Source: Candidatus Aquidulcis sp.
GTDB lineage: Bacteria > Chloroflexota > Anaerolineae > UBA4142
DNA: 64,000 bases
Assembly: GCA_020723345.1 (NCBI GenBank)
Contig: DYJA01000017.1
Coordinates: 12,381-76,380, forward strand
Direction: 5' to 3'
The position numbers and the translations under genes are program-made. Each line of letters starts with the position of its first letter. The first letter of the stretch is position 1. Below the pieces are notes generated by a model. That model saw only the letters and a program-made list of their open reading frames with translations, ran no database searches and was not told where the DNA came from. Below are positions 16,750-24,944 of the stretch, piece by piece.

Positions 16750-17200
16750 GATCATTGTGACCGCGCTGCTGATGACCGCCGGAGTGATCTCCGCGATTTT
16801 GCTTTTCAACGCCGTGTACCCGGCGGTGAATCAAGGTAACGATGCGATTACGAACATGCAAGTTCGCCTCGGCGACCGGATGAAAACCCAGATCGATATT
16901 CTGCACGCGGCGCAGTCCGGCGGCGTCGTGACGATCTGGGTCAAGAACACCGGCGATACGCGCATCGTTGGCGTGGACTCGAGCGATCTCTTTTTCGGAC
17001 CCGAAGGCAATTTCGCGCGTATCCCGTACGGCAGCGGGTCGCCGCACTGGGAGTACGTCGTCGAGAACGGAACGGAATGGAGTCCGCGCGCCACGCTGCG
17101 CGTCGTCGTCATCAATTTCAGCCCGCTGAATTCCGGGAGGTACTATATCAAAATGACTCTCCCGAATGGCATTACGGACGCGGACTTTATTAGTTGGTGA
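16742..17200 (+). CDS. arlG: ArlG-like archaellum stator protein
   Basis: The 152-residue protein begins with one membrane helix (IIVTALLMTAGVISAILLF), a short linker, and a beta-sandwich domain: GGVVTIWVKNTGDTRIVGVDSSDLFFGP and LRVVVINFSPLNSGRYYIKMTLPNGI. This is the layout of ArlG/ArlF, in which a soluble Ig-like domain sits outside the membrane and anchors the motor. VKNTGDT is a typical archaellum-family motif. The TTG start at 16742 overlaps the previous gene. It is followed after three bases by a second protein of the same design, so the two probably act as the ArlF/ArlG pair. Which is F and which is G is uncertain from sequence alone. Confidence 0.82.
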   Translation: MDKIIVTALLMTAGVISAILLFNAVYPAVNQGNDAITNMQVRLGDRMKTQIDILHAAQSGGVVTIWVKNTGDTRIVGVDSSDLFFGPEGNFARIPYGSGSPHWEYVVENGTEWSPRATLRVVVINFSPLNSGRYYIKMTLPNGITDADFISW

Positions 17201-17203
17201 AAA

Positions 17204-17710
17204 ATGGAAACCGTTGTCACTGCGGTAATTGTGCTCATGCTTTTGATCTTGGTGGTCTTTGGCATCTCCCAAAATCTGCTCGCGTCGCAAGCCGTGATCT
17301 CCGATTCGTCGCGCGAGATGCAGGAACGCTTGAACGAACGCGCGCGGACGGGGCTGACGCCGAGCGGCGCGACCGTTGCGCCGCTGGGCGATTCGGTCAG
17401 CGTCACGCTCAGAAATTCCGGCAGCACCAAACTTGCCGATTTTCACCAGTGGGATGTGATCTTGCAGTACACCGGCGCGGACGATAGCAGTCAAGTCAAA
17501 TGGTACGCCTATTCGACTCAATGGACGGCGCAGATTTATCAAAGCATTTCGCCGAACGTGGCAGAAGTGATCCAGCCCGGCATTCTCGATCCGGGAGAGT
17601 ACCTGACGGTCCAGGTGACCGTCGCGCCGACGATCAAAGTTGGATCGACCAATCTCGTCACCATCGCCGCGCCGAACGGAATCGCGGCGACGACTGTCTT
17701 TACCCGGTAG
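17204..17710 (+). CDS. arlF: ArlF-like archaellum stator protein
   Basis: The 168-residue protein has an N-terminal helix (VVTAVIVLMLLILVVFGISQNLL), a charged coiled stretch (SSREMQERLNERA), and a beta-sandwich with VSVTLRNSGSTKLADFHQWDVILQY and YLTVQVTVAP. The NSGSTKL turn and D-x-I-L-x-Y strand match the soluble domain of archaeal ArlF, which in archaea binds the surface layer. In this bacterium the binding surface must be something else, perhaps the wall or the lipoprotein at 39999. It lies three bases after the ArlG-like gene. The chemotaxis genes begin 83 bases downstream after a dispersed repeat and may be read on from the same promoter. Confidence 0.8.
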   Translation: METVVTAVIVLMLLILVVFGISQNLLASQAVISDSSREMQERLNERARTGLTPSGATVAPLGDSVSVTLRNSGSTKLADFHQWDVILQYTGADDSSQVKWYAYSTQWTAQIYQSISPNVAEVIQPGILDPGEYLTVQVTVAPTIKVGSTNLVTIAAPNGIAATTVFTR

Positions 17711-17715
17711 CAGTT

Positions 17716-17761
17716 CGTAGTGTGCGCTTTAGCGCGTCAGATCGCTGAAGCGGTGACTACG
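17716..17761. repeat. GTAGT/ACTAC dispersed repeat before the first cheW
   Basis: CGTAGT at the left end pairs with ACTACG at the right end, with GC-rich inner arms (GCGCTTTAGCGC-like). A repeat of the same design lies at 36714-36760. It is probably a mobile palindromic repeat and not a terminator, as there is no T run. Confidence 0.55.
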
Positions 17762-17793
17762 AATCCGCAAGACGATACGAGGAAACAACGACC

Positions 17794-18237
17794 ATGCGTA
17801 AAGAAGAGGGTTCTGTCCAATTGCTTACATTCAAACTTGACGATCAGGAATACGCGCTCGAGACGGTTGACGTCGTCCAAGTGACGCGCATGGTGGCGAT
17901 GGTGCGCCCGCCCAAAACATCCGAGATAATCGAGGGGATGTTCAATCTCCGGGGCAAAGTGATCCCGGTCGTCGATATTCGCAAATTGTTTGGATTGCCC
18001 GCCAAGACGCACGATTTGAATACCCAGTTGTTGATCGCGCGCGCGGACGCGCACACGCTGGCATTGGCGGTCGATGTCGTGTCTGAAGTGTTGGCGCTGC
18101 CGTCGTCCAATCTCGAAGCGCCGGAACAAATCGGCGTGCCAAGCGAGTATTTATCGGCGGTTGGAAAAATCGGCAGTCGGTTGATTTTGATTCTCAACCC
18201 CAACACATTTTTGATGGACGAGTTAGAGCGCGCTTGA
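17794..18237 (+). CDS. cheW: CheW chemotaxis coupling protein
   Basis: The 147-residue protein is a single CheW domain: LLTFKLDDQEYALETVDVVQVTR, then FNLRGKVIPVVDIRKLFGLP, the signature of the fold that links chemoreceptors to CheA. It is cytoplasmic and has no extension. It opens the chemotaxis cluster and is followed after 16 bases by cheR. A second CheW with an N-terminal extension lies at 21070, so two coupling proteins may serve different receptors or arrays. Confidence 0.95.
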   Translation: MRKEEGSVQLLTFKLDDQEYALETVDVVQVTRMVAMVRPPKTSEIIEGMFNLRGKVIPVVDIRKLFGLPAKTHDLNTQLLIARADAHTLALAVDVVSEVLALPSSNLEAPEQIGVPSEYLSAVGKIGSRLILILNPNTFLMDELERA

Positions 18238-18253
18238 CGCAAAAGATAATCGT

Positions 18254-19849
18254 ATGACCACGGCGAATAAAATTTTCGAGGTCGCGTCCGAGAACGCGCA
18301 AGGTAATGGGAGGATTGTGTTGACCCAGCAGAATTATGACGGGATGCACCGCGCCGAGTATCGCGTCCCCGCCGGTCTGAAGCAGTTGGAACTTTCGCAG
18401 ACTGACTATGAGCGGTTTCGCGCGTTCGCGCTGGAGAAAATCGGACTCGACTATCCGGAGGATAAACGGAGCATTCTATCCCGCGGTTTGGCGGAGACGA
18501 TGGAACTCACCGGCTGCGCCGATCTGGATCAACTCTACAAATTGTTGATCATGAGTCCAAGCACAAGCCAGATTTGGGATCAACTCATCAGCGCGCTGAC
18601 AGTGGGAGAGACGTACTTTTTTCGCAACGCGAACCACTTTGACGCGCTCGCGCAGCGTATTTTACCTGAACTGCTGTTGCAGCGCGAACATTTCAACCGG
18701 CGGATCCGGATCTGGTGCGCGGGCTGCGCGACCGGTGAAGAGCCGTACTCGGTCGCCATCACGCTGCGCGAATTGATTCCCCAGATCGAAAGTTGGAATA
18801 TTCTGATCCTGGCGACCGACATCAATCGCGACGCGCTCCGCAAAGCGCAGGAAGGGGTATACAGCGCGTGGTCGTTTCGCGGCGTCGAAAAGCGCATTCA
18901 AGATTCCTACTTTCGGCTGACGGAGGCGAAACAATTTGTGATCGCCGATGAGATCAAACGGATGGTCACTTTTGATTATTTGAACTTGGCGGCGGATCCA
19001 TTCCCTTCGCTGACCAACAATACGAACGCGATGGACTTGATCTTTTGTCGGAATGTGACGATTTATTTCACCGCGCCGGTGACCCAAAAAGTGATCCGCG
19101 ATTTCTGCAATTGCCTCGTGGACGGCGGTTGGTTGATTCCAGGTCCATCGGAACCGAACATGCTGTTCTACAACGATTTTGCGCCCAGAAATTTCCCCGG
19201 CGCCATCGTCTATCAAAAAGCCGCGACGGCTCCGGTACAAGCCCCGCCGATCGTATCGCCGTCGCCGCAGACGATTCCGGTGTTCTCGCCGAAGGAATCG
19301 CCCAAGCCGACACTCGTTGCCCCAATTCCACCCAAACCAATTTCTCCGCCGCCGGTCGATCCTTATCAGGCGGCATTGGAATTGCTCCACCAGGGTTACG
19401 TGGAAAACGCGCTGATCAAACTCTATCAGAAGCTCGATCTGAATCCCAGTTTCGCGCCGACGTATTGTCTGCTGGGCAAACTCTACGCCAATAAAGGCAA
19501 TTTGGAAGAAGCCCAGCATTGGTGCGAGCAGGCAATCGAGAAAGACAAACTGCGTCCCGAACCGTACTATACACTTTCGATGATCTATCAACAACACGGT
19601 TTGCTCGATCTGGCGTTGGAGATGTTGAAGAAGACGGTTTACCTCGATCGCAATTTCGTTTTGGCGCACTATAATCTGGCGCAAATCTATCAACATCGAG
19701 GCGAACCGGTGCTGGCGCGCAAATCGTTGCAGAACGTTCAGAGTCTGCTGGCAGGAAAATCGCGCGATGAGTTGATCCCTGAAGGGGATGGTATGGGTGT
19801 GGGGCGCTTGCTTGAGTTAGTGGAAAGCCAGTTGGCGCAAGAAGGATGA
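18254..19849 (+). CDS. cheR: CheR chemoreceptor methyltransferase with TPR domain
   Basis: The 531-residue protein has the CheR N-terminal helical domain at about 45-105 (YERFRAFALEKIGLDYPEDKR), the SAM-binding methyltransferase domain with RIRIWCAGCATGEEPYSVAITL, and FCRNVTIYF before the final strand. A Pro-rich linker leads to TPR units from about 375 (FAPTYCLLGKLYANKGNLEEAQHWCEQAIEKD). CheR methylates glutamates of the receptor with SAM for adaptation. The TPR form is known in CheR proteins of Chloroflexi and delta-proteobacteria. The first 45 residues are an unusual extension of unknown role. Confidence 0.94.
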   Translation: MTTANKIFEVASENAQGNGRIVLTQQNYDGMHRAEYRVPAGLKQLELSQTDYERFRAFALEKIGLDYPEDKRSILSRGLAETMELTGCADLDQLYKLLIMSPSTSQIWDQLISALTVGETYFFRNANHFDALAQRILPELLLQREHFNRRIRIWCAGCATGEEPYSVAITLRELIPQIESWNILILATDINRDALRKAQEGVYSAWSFRGVEKRIQDSYFRLTEAKQFVIADEIKRMVTFDYLNLAADPFPSLTNNTNAMDLIFCRNVTIYFTAPVTQKVIRDFCNCLVDGGWLIPGPSEPNMLFYNDFAPRNFPGAIVYQKAATAPVQAPPIVSPSPQTIPVFSPKESPKPTLVAPIPPKPISPPPVDPYQAALELLHQGYVENALIKLYQKLDLNPSFAPTYCLLGKLYANKGNLEEAQHWCEQAIEKDKLRPEPYYTLSMIYQQHGLLDLALEMLKKTVYLDRNFVLAHYNLAQIYQHRGEPVLARKSLQNVQSLLAGKSRDELIPEGDGMGVGRLLELVESQLAQEG

Positions 19850-19850
19850 G

Positions 19851-21014
19851 TTGTGCGCCATGAGTAGACACAATTGCGCGCTCTGTGATCTTTCAACCGA
19901 ACTCGCGCTGGGCGCGAACGCCGACCTGCATCGCACCGTCAATGTCATACTTGTTCATGCTTTGAGACTGCTTGGCGTACATGCGGCGGATGTTTTGATC
20001 TGTGACGGCGGAACGCAAGCGATCAAATACGTCGGCGGACTTGGGTTCAAGGCGCCCGCCTTTGAAAGTTCCAGCGCACATGCGGCGCTGGCGAGCCAGG
20101 TCGTGCGCGAAGGTCAGATCGTGCGCTACGCCGATTTGCGCCGGCTGAACAACGTGTGGGCGAGTTCACGCGAACTGATGGCGGAAGGATTCGTCGCCTA
20201 CCTGGGAGTACCGCTGGTCGCCTCCGGCAAATTAGTTGGGGTGTTGGAATTTTTCCAGCGCGAATCTTTCAACCCCAACGGCGAATGGTCGAACGTCATG
20301 GCGGACATTGCCGAACGCGCCGGAAACGCGGTCAGCAACGCGCTGGTGCTGCGGCAACTGCACCTGACGAGCAATCAACTCACCGGCGCGTACGATGCGT
20401 TGATCGATGGGTGGGCGCTCGCGCTCGAGTTGCGCGATTTCGAACCCCAGGGACATGCCAAGCGCGTGACCGAAATGACGATGGAATTCGCGCACATCAT
20501 GGGCGTCGGCGCTGCCGATCTCGTCAACGTGCGCCGCGGCGCGATGCTGCACGATGTGGGCAAGATGGGCGTTCCCGACAGCGTCTTGCTAAAAAACGAT
20601 ACGCTCACCGATGCGGAATGGGAGATCATGCGACGGCATCCCGTCATCGCGTACGAACAATTATCGAAGATTGAAGCGCTCCAGCCCGCGGTGGTCATTC
20701 CGTACCTGCACCACGAAAAGTGGGATGGCACCGGTTATCCGTGCAAACTCGCCGGGGAACAAATTCCATTTGTCGCGCGACTATTCGCGGTTGTGGATGT
20801 GTGGGATTCGCTACTCTCGGATCGTCCCTATCGCAAGGGTTGGCCCCCCGACCGTGTGCGCGGATACATTCGCGAACAAGGGGGCAAGCATTTCGATCCC
20901 AAGTTGGCGGACATTTTTGTGAGATTGCTGGAGAATGACGAGACGCTGCGAAAGAATTCGATGAATGGCAGGACAATGCCCAGAGCATACGACGAGATTT
21001 CATTTCGAGTGTAG
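19851..21014 (+). CDS. GAF + HD-GYP domain protein (probable c-di-GMP phosphodiesterase)
   Basis: The 387-residue protein has an N-terminal GAF-like domain (about 1-160) and an HD-GYP domain: RRGAMLHDVGKMGVPDSVLLK and HHEKWDGTGYPCKLAGEQIP, holding the metal-binding HD pair and the GYP motif. HD-GYP proteins hydrolyse c-di-GMP, linking this second messenger to motility. A TTG at 19851 follows GAAGGA closely and an ATG at 19860 is the alternative start. It lies between cheR and cheW in the chemotaxis cluster. The GAF domain may sense a small molecule. The target of c-di-GMP in this system is not visible. Confidence 0.9.
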   Translation: MCAMSRHNCALCDLSTELALGANADLHRTVNVILVHALRLLGVHAADVLICDGGTQAIKYVGGLGFKAPAFESSSAHAALASQVVREGQIVRYADLRRLNNVWASSRELMAEGFVAYLGVPLVASGKLVGVLEFFQRESFNPNGEWSNVMADIAERAGNAVSNALVLRQLHLTSNQLTGAYDALIDGWALALELRDFEPQGHAKRVTEMTMEFAHIMGVGAADLVNVRRGAMLHDVGKMGVPDSVLLKNDTLTDAEWEIMRRHPVIAYEQLSKIEALQPAVVIPYLHHEKWDGTGYPCKLAGEQIPFVARLFAVVDVWDSLLSDRPYRKGWPPDRVRGYIREQGGKHFDPKLADIFVRLLENDETLRKNSMNGRTMPRAYDEISFRV

Positions 21015-21069
21015 CACGGAGTTCCTTTGGGTTGCGCGGAAACCCGCAGGGTTTTGAGAGACCCCAACT

Positions 21070-21684
21070 ATGTTGATCGACACAAAACTGCAAGAAGCAA
21101 GAATTGACAAGGATCAAACACGCAAACGCGCCAGCGCAACCGCCGCGCGACTTGGCGCCGCGCCGACAGCACCCCACGACAAACTCAAGGCGATCTTGGA
21201 AGAACGCGCGCGCGCGCTTGCGCAAGCCACCGAGACGCAGACCAGCGAGAGTATGTCGTTGGTCGTCTTTGCTTTGGCGAATGAAACCTACGGCATCGCC
21301 ATCGAATACGTGCGCGAAGTCCAGCCCCGGCGTGACATCACGCCCGTGCCTTGCGCACCGGAATTCGTCATCGGCGTGATCAACATTCGCGGCTCGATCT
21401 ACTCGGTGATTGACATTCGCTATTTCTTTGGCGTGCCAAAGAGGGAGAGCGCCGATTCGACCAAAGTGATCTTGGTTAGCGCGCTCGGGCTGGAAGTCGG
21501 CATTCTCGCCGACGATGTTAAGGGTGTGACGAGTATTCCGCTGCAAGAGATCAAGCCCCCGTTGGCGGCGCAAGGCGTGGCGAAAGAAGAATTCATCCAA
21601 GGGGTGACTAAAGAAATGTTGATCATCCTCAACTTGGAAGCCCTGTTGCGCGACGAGCGCATCGTCGTTCACGAAGAGGTATGA
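21070..21684 (+). CDS. cheW: CheW-like coupling protein with N-terminal extension
   Basis: The 204-residue protein has about 60 residues of charged, Ala/Arg-rich extension followed by a CheW domain: SLVVFALANETYGIAIEYVREVQPRRDITPVP and VIGVINIRGSIYSVIDIRYFFGVP. The last part, GVTKEMLIILNLEALLRDERI, completes the fold. It may bind a different receptor set from the short CheW at 17794. The next gene starts within its stop (ATGA at 21681), so they are coupled. The extension could be a tether to other proteins. Confidence 0.93.
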   Translation: MLIDTKLQEARIDKDQTRKRASATAARLGAAPTAPHDKLKAILEERARALAQATETQTSESMSLVVFALANETYGIAIEYVREVQPRRDITPVPCAPEFVIGVINIRGSIYSVIDIRYFFGVPKRESADSTKVILVSALGLEVGILADDVKGVTSIPLQEIKPPLAAQGVAKEEFIQGVTKEMLIILNLEALLRDERIVVHEEV

Positions 21685-22358
21685 GGTGTAGTATGCAAAT
21701 CACAAATCTAGTCGATCCACGCGGGATGGTTTACTCCAGCAACGTCTATTTGATTCGCGGTGATCGAAACGCAATCGAAGACGTGAATTGTCTGGTGGAT
21801 GTCGGCAACGACGCGAGTGTGATCGACCAAATCAAGAGAATGACGACACGCGTCGGCAAAAAAGCTATCGACCAGGTGATTTTGACGCACAGCCATTTCG
21901 ATCATACCGCGCTGTTGCCGAGAATTCGCGAACTCTTCAACCCGGTCGTGTATGCGTATTCGGCGTTCGCGGGCGCGGATGTCGTCTTGCGCGATGGACA
22001 AATTCTGCGCTGCGGCGACCGGGATGTGCAAGTCATCCACACCCCCGGTCACAGCGACGATTCGATCTGTCTTTATTGCGAGGCGGACGGCACGTTGTTC
22101 GTCGGAGATACGCCGGTGATCATCTGGTCGGCGAGCGGCGTCTACCAGGAATGTTTCGTCCGCGCGCTGGCGCGGCTCTGCGAAAGAGATGTGCGGACGA
22201 TCTATTTCGGACACGGCAATCCGGTGACGGTAGACGCGCAAACCGTCCTCGCCGAGTCGTTGAAGAATGTTCTGACCGCGCGGCTCAAAGAGTTAGCCAA
22301 TGGAAGAAACCCGGATGTGTCCAGCGCGGAAGAGCCAGCGCCGCTAATTGCGGCTTGA
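21681..22358 (+). CDS. Metallo-beta-lactamase-fold protein in the chemotaxis cluster
   Basis: The 225-residue protein has the metal-binding motif THSHFDH (HxHxDH), a second His in HTPGHSDDSICLY, an Asp in FVGDTPV, and a third His in YFGHGNPV, so a two-metal site is complete. MBL-fold proteins include hydrolases and diiron oxygen-binding proteins; one of the latter is tied to chemotaxis in spirochetes. The position between cheW and a receptor gene suggests a sensing role of that sort, but the substrate is unknown. It begins at the ATGA overlap; ATG 21693 is an alternative. The tail after residue 200 is low in structure. Confidence 0.82.
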   Translation: MRCSMQITNLVDPRGMVYSSNVYLIRGDRNAIEDVNCLVDVGNDASVIDQIKRMTTRVGKKAIDQVILTHSHFDHTALLPRIRELFNPVVYAYSAFAGADVVLRDGQILRCGDRDVQVIHTPGHSDDSICLYCEADGTLFVGDTPVIIWSASGVYQECFVRALARLCERDVRTIYFGHGNPVTVDAQTVLAESLKNVLTARLKELANGRNPDVSSAEEPAPLIAA

Positions 22359-22433
22359 GGTTCTCCCAGTTACCTCAAGCGCTGAGAACCCCAATAACAC
22401 TTTGTGATTTCGAACGAGAGATTGGAGGCAGCG

Positions 22434-22700
22434 ATGGAAATGTATCAGCGAGTTTTGGAATTGCTCACCGGTTACTTTAGCGACCGGACGGCGGCGGATG
22501 TGTTTCTTTCCCGTCAATGCAAGTTTCATCTCGAAAAACAACCCGCGCAGATTACGATGAACGATCTTTGGAACTTGGCGCACTGGGTGATGGTTTCCGG
22601 TACGTTATTGGTGGGCAAGGACAAAGCCATCGAAATGTCCGGCAAGATCCGCGACCTGCGCAAGGGGATGGGCGAGCCGACGGCGTCCACACATGCGTAG
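22434..22700 (+). CDS. Small helical protein of unknown function in the chemotaxis cluster
   Basis: The 88-residue protein is predicted mostly helical, with [15 protein letters not shown], an [11 protein letters not shown] stretch and [33 protein letters not shown]. No family is recognised. GATTGGAGG precedes ATG 22434, which fixes the start. It sits between the MBL-fold gene and the receptor gene and may be a receptor-associated or adaptor protein. Its short length and soluble character fit an adaptor better than an enzyme. Confidence 0.78.
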   Translation: MEMYQRVLELLTGYFSDRTAADVFLSRQCKFHLEKQPAQITMNDLWNLAHWVMVSGTLLVGKDKAIEMSGKIRDLRKGMGEPTASTHA

Positions 22701-22755
22701 TGGAGCGCGAGTGGTCACGCGCTGGCGGCGCAGAATTCCAGGAGGTATTTCACCT

Positions 22756-24831
22756 ATGGCGGAAAATGTCAGTCTTGGCAGAAAGAGTAATTTCATTCCA
22801 ACGGCGAGCGGCAGCGCCAAACTTGGGTCATTGCAATTCAAGGTCGTGTTCTGGGCTGGCGGAGCGCTCCTGCTCGCCGAAGCGATCTTGATCGCTTTTG
22901 TCGTGCTGACTGTTCCAGACCGCGCGCCGGACTGGACGCTGAAGCTGATCGCAGTGACATCTGCCCTGTTCGTTGCGATTGTATTTGGCGGCTGGCGTAT
23001 GGCGGCGCAAATAACGGAACCGCTCGGCAGAATGATCAAAGCCGTGAACGCGATGGCGCAGGGCGATTGTGCGGCGCAAGTGGATTCGGCAAGTAAGGAC
23101 GAAATCGGTCAACTTGCGGAAGGGATATGTACTTTGGCAAACCGGCTATCGGCTCAAGCGCAACAGGAGCAGGCATCCAAGCAAGCCCTGCTTAGCGAAT
23201 GCAACCTGTTGCATACGATTCTGGATGCGTTGCCCGACCGTGTGTATGCCAAAGACCTGGAGAGCCGCTACATCTTGAGCAACCAGGCGCACTGGCGATT
23301 GGTTGGCGCGCGCACCATCGATCAAGTTGTCGGCAAGACGATTTTCGATCTGTTCCCGAAAGAAATGGCAGACCAATACTATGCCGATGATCAAGCCACG
23401 ATGCGCTCGGGCGAGCCATTGTTAAACCGAGAAGAAGTAACGATGGAACATGATACCGGCAAGCGCGTTTGGAATTTGACAAGCAAGATTCCCTTTCGCG
23501 ACAGCGCAGGCAAAGTGATCGGACTCATCGGGATCAGCCGCGACATCAGCGAACGGAAAGAGGCAGAAGCCACGTTGGCGATAGAGCGTAATTTGCTGCA
23601 CGCGCTCCTCGACACGATTCCCGACGCGGTCACTTTTAAGGATGCCGAGTCGCGCTATTTGCGCGTCAGCAAAGCCAAGGCGTTGAAGCACGGCTTGAAG
23701 GATCCATCGGAAGCGGTTGGCAAGACAGATCGCGATTTCTTTGGCGAGGAGCATTTCCGCGCGGGGCGCGCTGGCGAACTAGAAATTATGCGCACCGGCG
23801 AAGCGATCCTTAACGTCGAAGAAAAGCAAAAATTGGCGGACGGATCGGACGCCTGGGTTTTGACGAGCAAGATGCCTCTGTGCGATGCTGATGGCAAGAT
23901 CGTTGGGACCTATGTGGTCAGCCGTACCATTACCAAGCAAAAACAATTTGAAGAGTCGCTCGAGCGGGAACGCGATGGCTTGAAAGCCGCGCTCAGACAC
24001 CTAGAAGAGAGCGCGGTCAAGATGACCGGCGCATCTGCCGAAATTCTCGCCTCGTCCACGCAAATGGCGGCGACGACGCGCGAGCAAGCGAGCGCGGTGA
24101 ATCAGGTGACGAGTACGGTCACGGAGATCAAAGTATCGGCGGAACAAGTGGCGCAGCGCGCGCAAAGCGTCGCCGAGCAAGCAAGCCGCGCGAGTGAAGC
24201 GGCAAAACACGGCACCGCAGCGGTCGGCGCGGCGACGGCAGGCATGGAAGATATTCGCGCCAAAGTCGAAGCGATTGCGGCGAACATCCTCGCGCTGTCG
24301 GAACAGACTCAGCAGATCGGCGAAATCATCGACACGGTGACCGACATCGCCGGTCAATCGAACATCCTCGCGCTGAACGCGGCGATTGAAGCCGCGCGAG
24401 CGGGCGAAGCGGGCAAGGGCTTTCGCGTCGTGGCGGACGAAGTGCGTTCGCTGGCGGGGCAATCGCGGCAAGCGGCGCAGCAAGTCAAAGTGATCTTGGG
24501 CGATATTCAAAAAGCGACGAACTTGGCGGTGATGGCGACGGAGCAAGGGACGAAAGGCGTGCAGGCGGGCAGCGAGCAAATAAGTCGGACGGCGCAGACG
24601 ATTCAAGAATTGGCGCGCGTGGTCGAGCAATCGGCGCAATCGGCGCAACAGATCGTCGCGGGCGTAGAGCAACAGACGATTGGGTTGGATCAGATCGAGA
24701 TCGGGATGAACGACATCAATCAAGCCGCGCAGCAAAGCGCGGCGGGCGCGGCGCAATCGCAAAAAGCGGCGCAAGATTTGAATGATCTGAGCGCGCAGTT
24801 GAAGCAAGTCGTCGTGCAGTACAAGATGTGA
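22756..24831 (+). CDS. Methyl-accepting chemotaxis protein with HAMP and two PAS domains
   Basis: The 691-residue receptor has two membrane helices near the N terminus (about 31-55 and 65-85) with only a short loop between them, so there is no sizeable outside sensor domain. A HAMP domain ([19 protein letters not shown]) and two PAS domains (about 145-275 and 280-405) follow, the second PAS ending in [12 protein letters not shown]. The signalling hairpin tip reads [24 protein letters not shown], the standard kinase-contact region. Sensing is therefore probably cytoplasmic, perhaps redox or oxygen. AGGAGG at 22740-22745 precedes ATG 22756. It is the only receptor gene in the window. Confidence 0.94.
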   Translation: MAENVSLGRKSNFIPTASGSAKLGSLQFKVVFWAGGALLLAEAILIAFVVLTVPDRAPDWTLKLIAVTSALFVAIVFGGWRMAAQITEPLGRMIKAVNAMAQGDCAAQVDSASKDEIGQLAEGICTLANRLSAQAQQEQASKQALLSECNLLHTILDALPDRVYAKDLESRYILSNQAHWRLVGARTIDQVVGKTIFDLFPKEMADQYYADDQATMRSGEPLLNREEVTMEHDTGKRVWNLTSKIPFRDSAGKVIGLIGISRDISERKEAEATLAIERNLLHALLDTIPDAVTFKDAESRYLRVSKAKALKHGLKDPSEAVGKTDRDFFGEEHFRAGRAGELEIMRTGEAILNVEEKQKLADGSDAWVLTSKMPLCDADGKIVGTYVVSRTITKQKQFEESLERERDGLKAALRHLEESAVKMTGASAEILASSTQMAATTREQASAVNQVTSTVTEIKVSAEQVAQRAQSVAEQASRASEAAKHGTAAVGAATAGMEDIRAKVEAIAANILALSEQTQQIGEIIDTVTDIAGQSNILALNAAIEAARAGEAGKGFRVVADEVRSLAGQSRQAAQQVKVILGDIQKATNLAVMATEQGTKGVQAGSEQISRTAQTIQELARVVEQSAQSAQQIVAGVEQQTIGLDQIEIGMNDINQAAQQSAAGAAQSQKAAQDLNDLSAQLKQVVVQYKM

Positions 24832-24944
24832 CGCGCGACACTCTTCGCAGACACACTTTGTCTTTGCGGTTCCAATTTCATTTCGGCTTGTCCGAGTTGG
24901 GAACACGGCGAGGGATCCTGTGATGATGGATAGCGGAGTAGAGC

